NCBI RefSeq assembly: GCF_000691165.1 | Contig: NZ_ASJD01000004.1 | Location: 1-64,000 of the forward strand | Reading direction: 5' to 3' | Length of the DNA stretch: 64,000 bases | DNA from: Bacillus safensis FO-36b | GTDB lineage: Bacteria; Bacillota; Bacilli; Bacillales; Bacillaceae | Shown: in pieces, positions 63,619 to 64,000 of the stretch | Layout of the letters: each line of letters starts with the position of its first letter | How positions within the stretch are numbered: the stretch's first letter is position 1 | The notes under the pieces: generated by a model | Told to the model about the DNA's origin: nothing | The model's input: only the letters and a program-made list of their open reading frames with translations | Database searches by the model: none | Made by a program: the position numbers and the translations under genes

Positions 63619-64000
63619 TTACGCTTCGTATTTTTTGAAAATAATTGTCGCATTATGCCCGCCAAAACCAAGTGAGTTACTTAAAGCCACTTGTACTTCT
63701 TTTGAACGTGCTTCATTTGCTACATAATCAAGATCACATTCTTCATCCGGTGTTTCAAGGTTAATGGTTGGAGGAAGGACGCTGTCTTTAATCGCAAGAA
63801 CAGAGAAAATGGCTTCTACTCCGCCTGCTGCGCCAAGTAAGTGACCTGTCATTGATTTTGTCGAACTGATCGCAAGCTGGTTCGCATGCTCTCCGAACAC
63901 TTCTTTAATCGCCATTGTTTCAAATTTATCATTGTAAGGTGTGCTTGTACCGTGGGCATTGATATAATCAATATCTTCCACAGACAACCCTGCATCTCGA
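63619..64000 (-). CDS. fabF: 3-oxoacyl-[ACP] synthase II, C-terminal part (runs off window)
   Basis: About 126 residues of the C-terminus: [18 protein letters not shown] (first catalytic His), [21 protein letters not shown] (catalytic Lys and second His) and [19 protein letters not shown]. It condenses malonyl-ACP with acyl-ACP in fatty acid elongation and gives temperature control of lipid chain type. The upstream part and fabHA lie beyond 64000. In B. subtilis fabHA-fabF is under FapR. Confidence 0.96.
   Translation of the reverse strand, partial: RDAGLSVEDIDYINAHGTSTPYNDKFETMAIKEVFGEHANQLAISSTKSMTGHLLGAAGGVEAIFSVLAIKDSVLPPTINLETPDEECDLDYVANEARSKEVQVALSNSLGFGGHNATIIFKKYEA

Overview
The window is a chromosomal segment of a Bacillus of the pumilus group (B. 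pumilus / safensis / altitudinis). From about 12 kb to the right end it follows the B. subtilis order fabF - yjaZ - appDFABC - yjbA - trpS - oppABCDF - yjbC - spx - yjbE - mecA - coiA - pepF - yjbH to yjbQ - tenA/tenI/thiOSGFD - fabI - cotO - cotZYXWV - yjcA - spoVIF - yjcD - yjcFGH - metIC, read in reverse. The chloramphenicol acetyltransferase at 2.1-2.7 kb is nearly the classical B. pumilus cat-86, with its leader peptide. All identifications are by reading motifs and remembered family sequences; no database search was run.

Region 1 (1-11.9 kb) is accessory and decaying. An intact tRNA-Val(GAC) gene sits at 11814-11886. Its 3' end and downstream terminator are copied in degraded form at about 335-447, and a shorter piece is at 6481-6511. 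The 11.4 kb between the outer copies looks like one or two old islands inserted at the tRNA 3' end; no integrase is left. It carries a rap-phr quorum cassette (rap has a nonsense codon, phr is intact and holds two copies of TDRNTT), the cat-86 gene with its translation attenuator, a sialate-esterase-like protein, a frameshifted lipoprotein, a divergent DUF2971 / HEPN-like pair, relics of a second rap-phr cassette, a MarR regulator with a palindromic operator next to a second accA gene (nonsense codon), a LysE exporter, a divergent RidA/HxlR pair and a SUKH-type immunity gene with a 3' frameshift. Just outside the left repeat the window starts inside an LXG toxin gene.

Region 2 (12-24.3 kb) holds metIC under a SAM riboswitch, the yjcHGF genes, the YjcD helicase, small sporulation genes and the spore crust/coat cluster cotVWXYZ and cotO. 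Region 3 (24.4-39.6 kb) has fabI with a FapR-like operator, the complete thiazole/thiamine operon under a TPP riboswitch, a KefB-type antiporter, PrpE, a pseudouridine synthase, NAD kinase, a (p)ppGpp synthetase, a CYTH protein, a lytic transglycosylase, truncated haemoglobin and the Spx adaptor SpxH (YjbH).

Region 4 (39.8-48.3 kb) centres on competence and stress: pepF, coiA behind a perfect double ComK box, a cardiolipin synthase, mecA, yjbE, spx and yjbC. SpxH, MecA and Spx all belong to the ClpP-dependent proteolysis network. Region 5 (48.4-64 kb) has two complete oligopeptide ABC transporters, Opp and App, separated by T-box-controlled trpS and yjbA, then yjaZ and the 3' end of fabF. In both transporters the binding-protein gene is followed by RNA structure before the permease genes.
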